A stretch of DNA of 64,000 nt, taken from positions 11,461,001-11,525,000 of the forward strand of contig OU015541.1 in NCBI GenBank assembly GCA_907165065.1, written 5' to 3'. The notes beneath the pieces are model-generated. The model had not been told where the DNA came from, did no database searches, and worked only from the letters and a program-made list of their open reading frames with translations. Source of the stretch: Caprimulgus europaeus. Its lineage: Eukaryota > Chordata > Aves > Caprimulgiformes > Caprimulgidae. Position numbers and translations under genes: made by a program. This document shows, piece after piece, positions 24,916 through 35,082 of the stretch. Each line of letters begins with the position of its first letter. The stretch's first letter is position 1.

Positions 24916-25989
24916 TAGGCTCTATTTTCTTTCTTTTAGACATGAACATGTGAATCACACACGCAGCAAGGATCCAAGAATCCATCGACACAAGAACTCC
25001 TAGTTTTAAAGCAAAGAGTATCCAAATATTACAGAATGGAGAGCTTGTACTCTGTGGCATGTTAGATTTCAGCCAGTAAGTGTCCACTTTAGGATAATAC
25101 TGAAAAGTCTGTCCCACATTCTGATCTCAGTTTTATCCATGAAATGTCAATGCTACAGTACAAACCAAGAGTTATTTACAGTGGTGCCCTGGAAGACATG
25201 GGATCTGCTGGTACTTTCTGGCTGCCAGTGATGTAAAATGACTGGTTGAGTAGGAAACAGTGTGCCTGGACCACTAGGCTGTAGACCATAATATCCAAGA
25301 TATTATTGTCTTTTTGATTGTGTCCACTTCCTCTCAACAGAAGACAAACCCTTTTATCTCCCTGTCTCTCTATCCAGCTAGCCTGGGTATAGCTTAGCTG
25401 TAGCAAGCACCTGATGATTTTATTATCCATGTTGTCCTGGGTGATCTCTAAAATGAAAAGGTTGATCAGACACAGAAGTTAATCTGGAAGATGGCATCTC
25501 CCTTAGGGGAGAAAAGACTCTTTGGAGACAAGTTGCAAACCGCATCTCAAATTCTCCAAGTTTCCGAGTAATTTAGGCCCAGGTTTTTAGCTCAAGCATC
25601 TGGAACAATCACTGCTCCAAACATGTGGTACTTGTCCTAGAAGAAAGTCTTTTAAAACAAAATAATAATTTAAAAAACCCAAACCAGAACCAACCCTCTG
25701 GCTTTTCCACGGAAGGAAGGCAGGGCTGCTATCAAACTCAGTGCCAACAACTTTGGAAGCCCAAAACAAAGTTATATAATAATGACAAATATAAAACAAA
25801 CTAAAAAAAAAAATGGGGATAGAGGGAAACGCTGCTCTCCTTCTTCCCGCCTCTCTCCCTCCTCTTTTCCTGGCCCACCCACGTGTAACTGACTCCAATA
25901 AACCATGAAAAGAGCAACTTGGCAGCAGCTGGCACACTGGACCTGGGCAGATGCCAGCCACCAGGCTCCCACTGGTTTTGAAAGTTGTA

Positions 25990-26024
25990 TTTTATATATA
26001 TATATATATATGTAAAATATATAT
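25990..26024. repeat. (TA)n microsatellite with an ATATAT satellite
   Basis: About nine uninterrupted TA units, then GTAAA, then a further ATATATAT. Flanking TTTTA and TAAAA make the block nearly self-complementary. Confidence 0.9.
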
Positions 26025-27007
26025 GCTTCAGTCTGAATGGCTCAGTGAACCACTGAAACCAAGATAAGCAATTGGCATGCACTCTGCAAGTTCTCTAGAT
26101 CTTGTGTCCAGTTCCTATGTCAGGCTAACTCCTCTAATGAGTTTCTTAAGCAACTTTATTTTAGTTACAGGAGGCCTGAGCCTGAGCCCTTCTTCTTTTA
26201 GTCAGCTATGAAGATGAGTATTTTGTCATAAATTTTTCAGGCACAAGAAGCTACAGCATTTGGCTTTTAGGGTCACAGTCAGGAAGGTTTCTCAATGCAG
26301 TAAGAAATCAATTAGATTTCTCTGTGCAATCAGATGCAGAAATCTGCCATTTTCTTATTTGTATCTATTATTTAGTCCATGGAGTATCTCTTTACTGAGG
26401 CCACACTTCATGCTTCATAAAAAGGGAAAGACAGACAGTCCCTGCAGTTGCCCAGTGTGACGCATGTTGCTAATTTTTCAAAGCAGCAATAAGATCTGCA
26501 AAGAATGGGGTCTCTTTGAATCAGATGTGTAGTGATGAGACCCTTTCAGGGAACAAAGAGCTCATCCAGATAAGTGTTAGGGGCTGAGGCAGCAAGGCAG
26601 GTTGCTGGTGTCATCCAGACAGGAGCACAACCTGTGCTACAGTCTCTGGTTGCACCTTCTTCTCCCAGTTCCTCCATTTGTTTCAAGGTGAACCAGGGCC
26701 CAGATCTGCTTGAGCACACCTTGGAGTCACACCAAAAAAGTGTTGCTTTTTGCTTTTCTGACCCCTTTGAACATCTGCCCTGTCTGAAAGAAGGCTCTTC
26801 AGAAAAACAGAGTGTTTTCCTGTGTCTTAACTTGAGCTGGAAAATGGAGCACAGGCTCCAACAGCTCACAGACTAAACATCAGAACCTGTTATTTCTTCT
26901 TTTGTTTTAAGACTCACATCAGCGACAGAGAATGGAAAAAACGTGTGAATCGGGTCATTTCCAAGTTATGTGATTCACTCTGATAGGATGTTGCATTTCT
27001 TTGTCTC

Positions 27008-27046
27008 TCTTCAAGGAATCACGTGGGACAAAACCACAACAGGCTG
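27008..27046 (+). repeat. 39-bp dispersed element, copy 2, with E-box and RUNX-type site
   Basis: Second copy of the element at 14055-14093, same strand, 34 of 39 bases identical. CACGTG lies at 27020-27025 and AACCACAA at 27032-27039, the same 12-base offset as in copy 1. After one small gap a further CTTGCT match follows on the right. A third CACGTG in a different context lies at 27301-27306. Confidence 0.5.
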
Positions 27047-27248
27047 CTGACTTGCTGTGGGGTGGGGGCCGGTGGAGGGAAAGAACAAAAGTGCCTCTTA
27101 TTTTAGAAAATAATTATCATGCTTATCTTCTTCCAGGTGTCTCCAAGACCTGCAGAGGTTTGACAGGATTCCCATGAGTGAGAACTTTTGCTCAAAATTC
27201 TGTCCCAGTATCTCTCTGTTGCATATAATAAAGCTGGAGGTTTGTGGT

Positions 27249-27328
27249 CGAATGACCTCAGCACTGTTGCGAAAGTCGTTTGCTTGCGTTATTCTCACAA
27301 CACGTGATTCCACAAGAAACACCACTCG
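27249..27328. promoter_or_regulatory. CpG-dense patch with an E-box (six CpGs in 80 bp)
   Basis: CpGs start at 27249, 27270, 27277, 27286, 27303 and 27327. The patch contains CACGTG (27301-27306) and a C/EBP-like TTGCGTTAT (27285). It lies about 200 bp beyond copy 2 of the 39-bp element. A - strand frame of 75 codons (27098-27325, from GTG) spans it but is unrecognised. It could be a small enhancer; not testable from sequence alone. Confidence 0.2.
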
Positions 27329-28978
27329 ATGCCTAGCTACTCCTCATTAACTCTTTCCTGGGAGGAAAAGCACTGAAAAACCACAGATATGTGTCCCTCT
27401 CTCTATGGGACCCATATGGGACCCAGTTCCAGCTTTTGTCCACACCACATGCCCTCCAGGATGGAGTTTCTCTGCCCCAAGATGGGTACAGTCTCAGAGA
27501 GCAGGGCAAGGCTGTGCCACAGGTCAGAGGTGTGTGAAGGAGCTGTGCTGCTTTTTATCAGATATACTAAAGAAATTGTCCCCTACCCTTCAAGGATAAG
27601 GTGCTGTGCACAAGAAGAGCCCAGCACTGACCTCATGGAGCCTGTTTGCCAGCTCAGAACACTCTGGCTCCCCTAAAACTGTATGATGGGTATCTTCTTA
27701 GTCCTATATATGGTACAAGTGCATGAAGGGAGCAATAGAATTTTGAATGAAACAGATTTTTCTCTGTCTAAAAAAGCTGAAATACTGAGGGAACATGAAA
27801 TGGAGAGGTCCTGTCCTCTTTAAACTTCTGTATCAAGTGTGTGATTTCTTACAGCATTGCTTTTTCCCTACTTCTTTCTTTGAATAGAGATACTGGGGCA
27901 GGAGCAGTTAGAGGAGAAGCTGTCCTCTCCCTCCCTCAGCCCTCTCTGCTACTGGGAGAAAGCAGCCCAACTAAAGTTTGTCACCACCACAGGCTCTGGA
28001 CACCGGGGTGAACAGCTTGTAAAACTGTCTTGCTGCATGTTTGCAAAGCACTTGGCACAGCAAGGGTCTGATTGAGTTACTACAGGGTTGATAATAAATA
28101 TTGCTAATAATGAAAGCAGGAAGAAATTGCTACTGGGTGCTGCAAGAGAATGGCAACACTGGCTAGTGCTGTTTCCAAGTGTGTGGAGACTGGGATGAGA
28201 AATTCTTTGCGTGCACAGTGTGGTGTTCAGAAAAGTTTGCCTCCAAAATCTAAACGAGGATGTATGGAAGCATTTGTTAATGTGTTTGTTCCAGATTTGG
28301 TACAAAACTGTCTTCATATTAAAGAGAAACAGTCCCACTGGAAGTGAGAGGGTCCCAGGTGAGAGGGACACAGCGAGGAAATGCCACAGGACAGGTGGGC
28401 ACTCTCAAATCTGACAGTGAAAACAGCATCATGAAGCTCCCTGCTGCCATGCAAGGGAATCTTGTTCATTTAATCAAGTCTTCCCAGTGAGCTGGAATAT
28501 AGATGTTTCCTGAGAGATGACAGCTTCAAACAGGAGACCCAGCAGCAAGAAGTAGAGGCTGTAAAAAGAGGGGAACACACTGTGACTGATCAGTGTGCAT
28601 AGCTCTAGGAGGAGAGTGTCTCTGCAGAGCAATGGAGGTCATCATGTTTCACAGGGTCTTCATGAAAACATGCTAAGGCTTGTTGTTCATAACCTGGATG
28701 GAATCCAGGTATTGCAGAGGGTGAAACCATCACCTTCTCCAAGGTGCACCCCTTGTGCTATGGGTGCTGAGCACTCAGAGGGGTCCTGAGGGCCAGGGAA
28801 GCTTTGCAAGCCACAGGTGCAGCCTTGTTCTCCACGCCTGAGTCAGGGCGCTTGCTGGCTGCCAAACTGTATGTGGTGATTATGCAGTGTGGACATCTCA
28901 TCAGCTGCTAAGATGAGGCCTTCTGACTCATTTCCACTTGGAATGTAGATGACAATTTGGTTTGAATTAGACATGGGC

Positions 28979-29120
28979 TAAAGCCAAAACTCTGGAGCTG
29001 AACTTCCTCAGATTTTGGGAAGACTCCAGTCTGGATCTGAGCTTAGCACAATGCTCTCACTTACACAAGGATTAGAGCCAAACCCTGGATCAGAACATTC
29101 CCAGAATATGGGGAAGCTCA
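28979..29120 (+). repeat. Decayed tandem duplication, about 94-bp period
   Basis: A segment starting TAAAGCCAAAACTCTGGA at 28979 is echoed at 29073 by TAGAGCCAAACCCTGGAT. Matching continues for about 45 bases at roughly 70-75% identity with small gaps. The second halves of the units no longer align well, so this is an old duplication or a chance similarity. Confidence 0.35.
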
Positions 29121-29695
29121 GAGCTCATCTTTGATGTTGGGATTGTCTCAAGCACAGTTTTCTAAGGATGAAATACTGTCCTTACATTAGCCTAATCTTT
29201 GTTTTCTTCTATAGCTGGTGTTCAACGAGTGCATTTTTAGCTCTGCAATTGTACCTTTCTAGTTCTTGCAAAGGAGAATAAGCAAGAAAAAAAAAAAAGA
29301 TGGGATTGTGTGTATATTTCAACTGGAAAAAATCTTCTGAATTTTCTTATTGGATACACAAGAGACTTTTTGGCTTCAAAGCATGACAGTTGTGTCTCAT
29401 TCAAAATATTCTGGACATAGTTCCCTTGCCCCGGCCACCAGTGCCTTCTAGCACAGGAGTTATGAATGTGGCACTGTGGCTGCAGTGAGAGCTCCTCAGG
29501 CAATGCATTACCCCTGAGCTCATCCTTGTAGGAATCCTTCAAAGAAATGGAAAGGACTAAAGAGTAACAAAATTCCACTTTCAAGCTGCTCAGAAGACAC
29601 GGTGCTAACAAACAGCCCCCAAAAGGCAAGATCTTGCAACCTGCTCCTGTGGAGAGGCTGAGAAGCTGCTTCTCAAGTCCCAGTGATCTCAGTGT

Positions 29696-30085
29696 GTGAA
29701 GTGTGGGGGTGAAAGCACAAGAAATCCCACAGAAGGTGTCCCTTCGAACGTCTGGAAAATATCAAACCGCCTGCCACTGTGTGCTGAGGAAAATCTCCGC
29801 TCCAACAGCAGGCTTTGTCAACACAGCGCCGTATCGTTAGCTCGAGGTTTATACACTTCAGTTGACACCTCTCCCTTGTCCTACAGATGTTACACTACAT
29901 TTAGGATTGAGCCTCTAACAATACAGCTGTTTGAACACATGTGCATTTTCCACTCAACAAACCGCAAGAATATGGCAGCAGGGTTACAACGTTTGGATCC
30001 TAGGGCTAGAATGAGAGAAGCAGAAAAGGTGTTTCTTTGGGAAATCTCTGTAGTTTCTCCTGTAGTTTCTCTCTTTCTGATTTGA
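29696..30085 (+). other. Open frame of 129 codons with a CpG-dense start
   Basis: The frame is open from a GTG at 29696 to TGA. Its first third coincides with eight CpGs in about 100 bp (29745, 29749, 29768, 29798, 29827, 29830, 29835, 29843). That part has a coding-like look (varied codons, several Arg and Ser) but no domain I can name. The last third is hydrophobic (FLWEISVVSPVVSLFLI) and ends the frame. No good acceptor-donor pair frames it. A frame this long is expected a few times by chance in 64 kb. Confidence 0.1.
29745..29844. promoter_or_regulatory. CpG-dense patch (eight CpGs in 100 bp)
   Basis: This is one of several short stretches where CpG is much commoner than around it. The GCGCCGTATCG string at 29827-29836 is the densest part. 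Candidate for a hypomethylated element or constrained exon; no named factor site is decisive. Confidence 0.22.
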
Positions 30086-31330
30086 TTCGCTGACTGTACT
30101 ACACTCAGGCCATGGGGAAGGCAAAGTCTGATTGATATTGCAAGTGACAACTAAGGCCTTGAAATAATTTCCTCAGTTCATCTTCAGGAGGTGTTAAGCC
30201 CACAGCGTTTTTCTAGTTCTAGAGAAGTAGAGTAATTTTGACTTTTATTTGCAAAAATCCACTTTATTCCAATTCCTGTTAATCTGTTGTTACTTGTTAA
30301 TAAATTAGAACCTGCCCCAACAAAGGGGTTTAAAGAGGAATTATCAGGTATGCTCAGAAGGGAAAGATTTTATAATATCCATTTGCTATTATAGGATGTG
30401 AGAAGAGATGGTTTGGTCTCACCAGGGCTCTCACAAAACCATCAAATGCCCTTTCTGCTACCAATAAAGCACAGAAGTTGAGGAGGCTCACATAAGTGAT
30501 TTAATAAAATAAAATGAGCCCCAAAATGGGTTTCTTAAGGAACATGAGATCTCAGGTATCATTCCTCTTTCATTGCCATGGGCATCTATTGCAGGTACCT
30601 TCAATTATTTGACTCCTGATTTATGCCAGTTGATGTAAGAAGAATTGCACTTCTTTTTCATCTGATCAACATCTGCTTTTTTGAAAAACAGATGTGCACA
30701 AATCAATCTGATTAATGTGCTTGATTCTGCAATTACTGCAGGATAAATCAGCAGTGCACTAAAATCAACCTGGTGTCAAATTTATGCTCCTATACCTTCA
30801 GTCTTCAACCTGACTTGAATTATATATTCGCTTTGCAAAACTTCTTTAGATACAAAAGAGCCAGAATAAAATCCCCAGTGCCAGGCCAAGGAGCATTTCC
30901 CATGATCTGATGTGAAGTTGCCACTAACTAAATGTGTCCATTTGGGGCTGCAACTTCAGACAACTATGAAAGAAGGAAAAATGCAATACCTTTAAAAAGG
31001 CTGCAGGCTATCTCATGGGTTAACAGGGCAGAAAAATCCCTTTCTCACAAAATTACTCAAGCTTCTTAGATATTAATTGAAGTGGCCAAAGCAAAATATA
31101 AACATATATATATATAACAGAAAAACACAAATAAAAAGATATAAATTATAAATAGATTTTTTTATATATAATATAAAAATATAGACTGACTCAAAGGAGA
31201 TACACCTTTGTTAAAGCAAAGAGGGGTGCAGCTGATTATCTGGTGGTGAATTAGTCCTCAAGCTCTGTAAATCAGCTAGAAATCCCAGAACAACATGTTG
31301 CTATTTTCTTTGAAGATCTTGCTGCTCCAG

Positions 31331-31412
31331 GAGACAGAGGCAACACAGGAATTAAAATTAATGGAGTTTTCTTTACATATATTGGGTTATGACTGTCCAC
31401 GTGAGCAGAAAG
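31331..31412 (+). other. Candidate internal exon, 82 nt (unverified)
   Basis: Acceptor GATCTTGCTGCTCCAG and donor AAG|GTGAGAGG flank 82 bases whose first frame is open for 27 codons plus one base (begins ETEATQELKLMEF). Branch-point-like sequence is not obvious. CACGTG lies near its 3' end (31399). The peptide is unrecognised, and phase cannot be matched to the other candidates in a convincing chain. Confidence 0.12.
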
Positions 31413-34400
31413 GTGAGAGGGAACATCCACATGGGTCATCTGCTCCTCACTTGAGCCTGGTGTAAAGTGCTATTTGTGTGGCCCTGTGTTGTGAAGACAC
31501 TTTCACACAGGTGAATGTCACTCTGTTTCCCTGTGAGGGCAGCACATTTTTTACATGTGCTCTCCACCTTCTCCTGGGAACTGAGACCCCCATCAACCTG
31601 CCTGGCTCAGCACAGCTGATGTTCACCTGTCAGTGTTGCAGCACTCGCTTGTTGTAGGTCTGGTGCTGATAATGATTGTTAGCACTGGGACAAATATACT
31701 CCTTGACCCTGATATTTTTATAAGGTGGTTAGAAAAAATTGAGGGAGAATTTTTATTTATCTTATTTATTCTGTCACAGCTGCCCTTCATCTCCTGTAAA
31801 TATGGGCTGTACCATCAAAATTCCAGTCTACATCCAAACCTGCATTTTTCCCAAATCTGGGGGTGTTTTGAGCTGGAATCCATCAGCTTTGTTTTTTTTT
31901 TTTTTCTTTTTTTTTTTTTCTTTTTTTCAGCTGAAACCTAATAAATGTGCTCTATAAAAAATGAGTTCAGCCAACATCTGGAGGCAGATAAAAATCCTCC
32001 AAGCTACTGTTCCACGATCTTAGGGATCATTAGTACTGCAGAACGTCTATACAGAATATTTATCTTAAGCATGTAATAAAATGAAAGCTACTGTGCCAAA
32101 TTCAGAACAACCTTTGATGAAAAGAAATGCCTCACATCAACATTATGCTAGAGCTTTTCTAACCAGAGAGAATCTTTTCTCTAGCCAAAGCACAACAACT
32201 TGTAGTTACAAAAACTTAACACTAAACACAAAGGGGAAATTTATAATTTTAATTGTGAGACTTCATCACTGGTTAGTTTAATGTGTCTTTCCCCCTTTTT
32301 CTTTTAATCACCCTCCCCCTCTCCTTGGGATGGTTTATCGCTTGTAAATTATTTGTCACATTGTTGTAATTCTATCCAGATCCTTAACTTTCTAATCATG
32401 CATCTTTTATGGGGTCTCTTTTAAAGAAGCACTATAATTACTTGCCAAGGGTCCCTGTAAATTTTATCAGGCTGTAAAATATTATACTTTAATTATTTGA
32501 AAAAAAAAAAAAATTTGAAAAGTTCCCTCTGAAAGGCTGCATGATTGATATTGCAGGAAGCAAGGCACCTTCTGCAGTTTTGCATTTGTTCCTCATGTAT
32601 CCCTCAGAAGCCTTCAAAACTCTTCCACTGCCTTCAGTGTCATGGGAAAGTATTAATGGAGAAACTGGCCATTGATTAAGCTGAATAAATTGCTTACTGC
32701 ACGTTTTATCTGTTGTGAAATACACTAAGAGGATGGCAGAGGATGATCTCCCATTCTTTTTGTAGGAGGCACATGGACTCAGCTGTCAGCTTGGTGAAGG
32801 ATGTGCGTATTTAAGAGCAGAGAAGAAAGGCAGAATAAACTATAGATGCAGAAATGAGTTTAAACTTTCTTACAGGAAATGGGACTTTTTTTAGAGAGAG
32901 AAATCTCTGTTTCTATACAGATTTTGAAACTGTCACCTTGTCAGTTTTAGTTTTATTAGTAGTAAATAGAGAAATACTAGAAACATTCCTACTACTAATA
33001 TTTCTACTAGCAGTAGGCATTTGAGACTCATTTCTGTCAGCCTTTACTACAGCTAGTAGCAACTTCTTGTTGCTGTTTTCTAGAAAAAGTATGAGGAAAC
33101 AAGGTTTCTGATAGTGACTAAAGTGTTTTCTGGAGCAGGGTTTTCCATGCACTATTTGAAAAATTGGTTTGCATTTCATTTAATTCAGTATGTGTATAAG
33201 ATGTATAATTAACTATCATATTAATCACCAGCACTTCAATTAAATGTGTGCAGTAGCTACGCTACATTTCTGGTAAGTACACATTTCTTTAGATAGCTGA
33301 GCTGAAATATGAGGAAGTTCTCTTGTTTGGTCAAGGAGCAAAGTAAAATGTAGATCTCACCTCAGGTCCTCCCTCTTAGGGAACACTATGGGATGTGCTT
33401 AAGAGGAAGGACACAGTATTCTATGTGTGCAAGTCCTCTTATCCTAAGGATAGAGAGATATCCTAAGGATCCCAAGAGATCTTCCTATCCTACCTGTCCA
33501 CTAGCTTTCCAGGAACTATCTGGAAATATCCACCATTTTTACCCCCCTAAACAGCATCAGATAAGTCTCACCAGCACTCAGACAGCTCAGGTAAAAGAAC
33601 TGTTAGATCCATGCATGATTAACAGGCAGTCCTGTTGTTTCCCAGATCTTCTGCAAATACCAACTAAAAGTACTTTTCCTAAATGCCCTTCCTAGAAAAG
33701 CACAGTGCTGCTACTAAACTGTCCATGTTCTGCACAGCACCAGCTTTTGCAGCAGGCTTTGGTGTTGGCATACATTGCATTTTGACGTGGAGACATCTCT
33801 GTGCATCATCACACGTGTGCAGGTACCATTCTCTGCACAGAGCTGTCAGAGCTGAGAGCGATGTCATACAGCAACAGCACCAGGGAGAGCCAGTGCCCTG
33901 CGTCACACAACAGCATTCAGCAGACCAAAAAGTAAATATCTTCCATTTGTGACCCAGGCCAAGTCAAGCAATGATTTTTAATGATTGTCCATAAATAAAA
34001 CAGACCTTGATATTTATTTACAGTGGTTGTTGACCATCAGAAACTGTTCAATAAATATCTCTTATAAACCACACACAGGTAAATACAAAGCTGGCTCAAA
34101 CTACTGTATGTTACTGCTATTTTTAATAGCTGAATGCTGACACAAGGCAGCAGTGACAGTGGAAACTATGTTTAAACACAGATATAGTTATGAATGGTTG
34201 AATTATTCATTGCAAATCAGGGGTTCAGCTGAAGTAACCTTTCTACTTGTAGGCAGGTTGTCCACAAAGAGACCTATATGTGTTTCATATCCATCTCCAT
34301 ATGGATACAGCCAAAAAAAGAAAGGGTAACAACAGGTAGCATGAAAAGCTTAAAATACATCCATTTGCAATTAACCAGATATGTTCCAAATATTTGAAAA

Positions 34401-34692
34401 TCAGCATAAAACTGATTTCTACAAACTGATATCTGGTCCTACAAGGGTCCCTGGGGACTTCTCTGCTGTTGTGTTAGCTCAGGGGTCAGGTTCATGCTCC
34501 AAGACAGCTCCCCAAACCCTTCAGCTATTTACCTTGCTGTTGTGAAAGTTTGCACCTCTGCTCATGTCTGGTGAGAACCAATAGTCTTGCTCACTTGGAA
34601 ACTCAAGTGCCAGGTTTTTAGTCCTTCAGAGCTGTCTCTCCAGGTGGGGAGAGTGACATAAGCCGAACTGAAATGGGTTCAAACCCGGACAT
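31413..34692. other. Non-coding sequence, no gene seen
   Basis: A 36-base T-rich tract (31892-31927) ends in CAG and is followed by AATAAA at 31940, an accidental splice-acceptor look. An A14 run lies at 32500-32513. Two copies of TATCCTAAGGAT lie 19 bases apart at 33440-33451 and 33459-33470; the first is part of a 13-base palindrome. The left flank of the large purine tract contains GGGTTCAAACCC (34675-34686). No gene recognised. Confidence 0.6.

Positions 34693-35082
<390 letters not shown>

Larger units (their letters stand above)
23781..27007. other. Non-coding sequence, no gene seen
   Basis: Contains an A12 run at about 24079-24090, a short TTCATTAC tandem at 24893-24915, an A-rich run near 25802-25813, and a TA microsatellite at 25990-26024. 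The overlapping frames at 25587-26082 and 26546-26876 appear on one or both strands and have no recognisable product. Confidence 0.6.
27329..31330. other. Non-coding sequence apart from the repeat and CpG patch listed separately
   Basis: Other small features: a direct repeat of CATATGGGACCC type near 27403-27427, an A12 run near 29288-29299, a TGTAGTTTCTC doublet near 30049-30071, and an (AT)-rich block at 31091-31184 with a (TA)7 core. A stem of ACATCTG/CAGATGT with T/A-rich inner pairing lies at 30669-30695. No gene recognised. Confidence 0.6.

Noticed and set aside
31892..31945. Long T tract ending in CAG with AATAAA ten bases later
   Set aside because: Looks like an extreme splice acceptor or an inverted poly(A) tail, but there is no open frame or donor downstream and no gene body on either side.
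34643..34686. tRNA gene with B-box GGTTCAAACCC
   Set aside because: The T-arm stem does not pair, the A-to-B spacing is short and no acceptor stem or anticodon arm folds. Kept only as a weak SINE idea.
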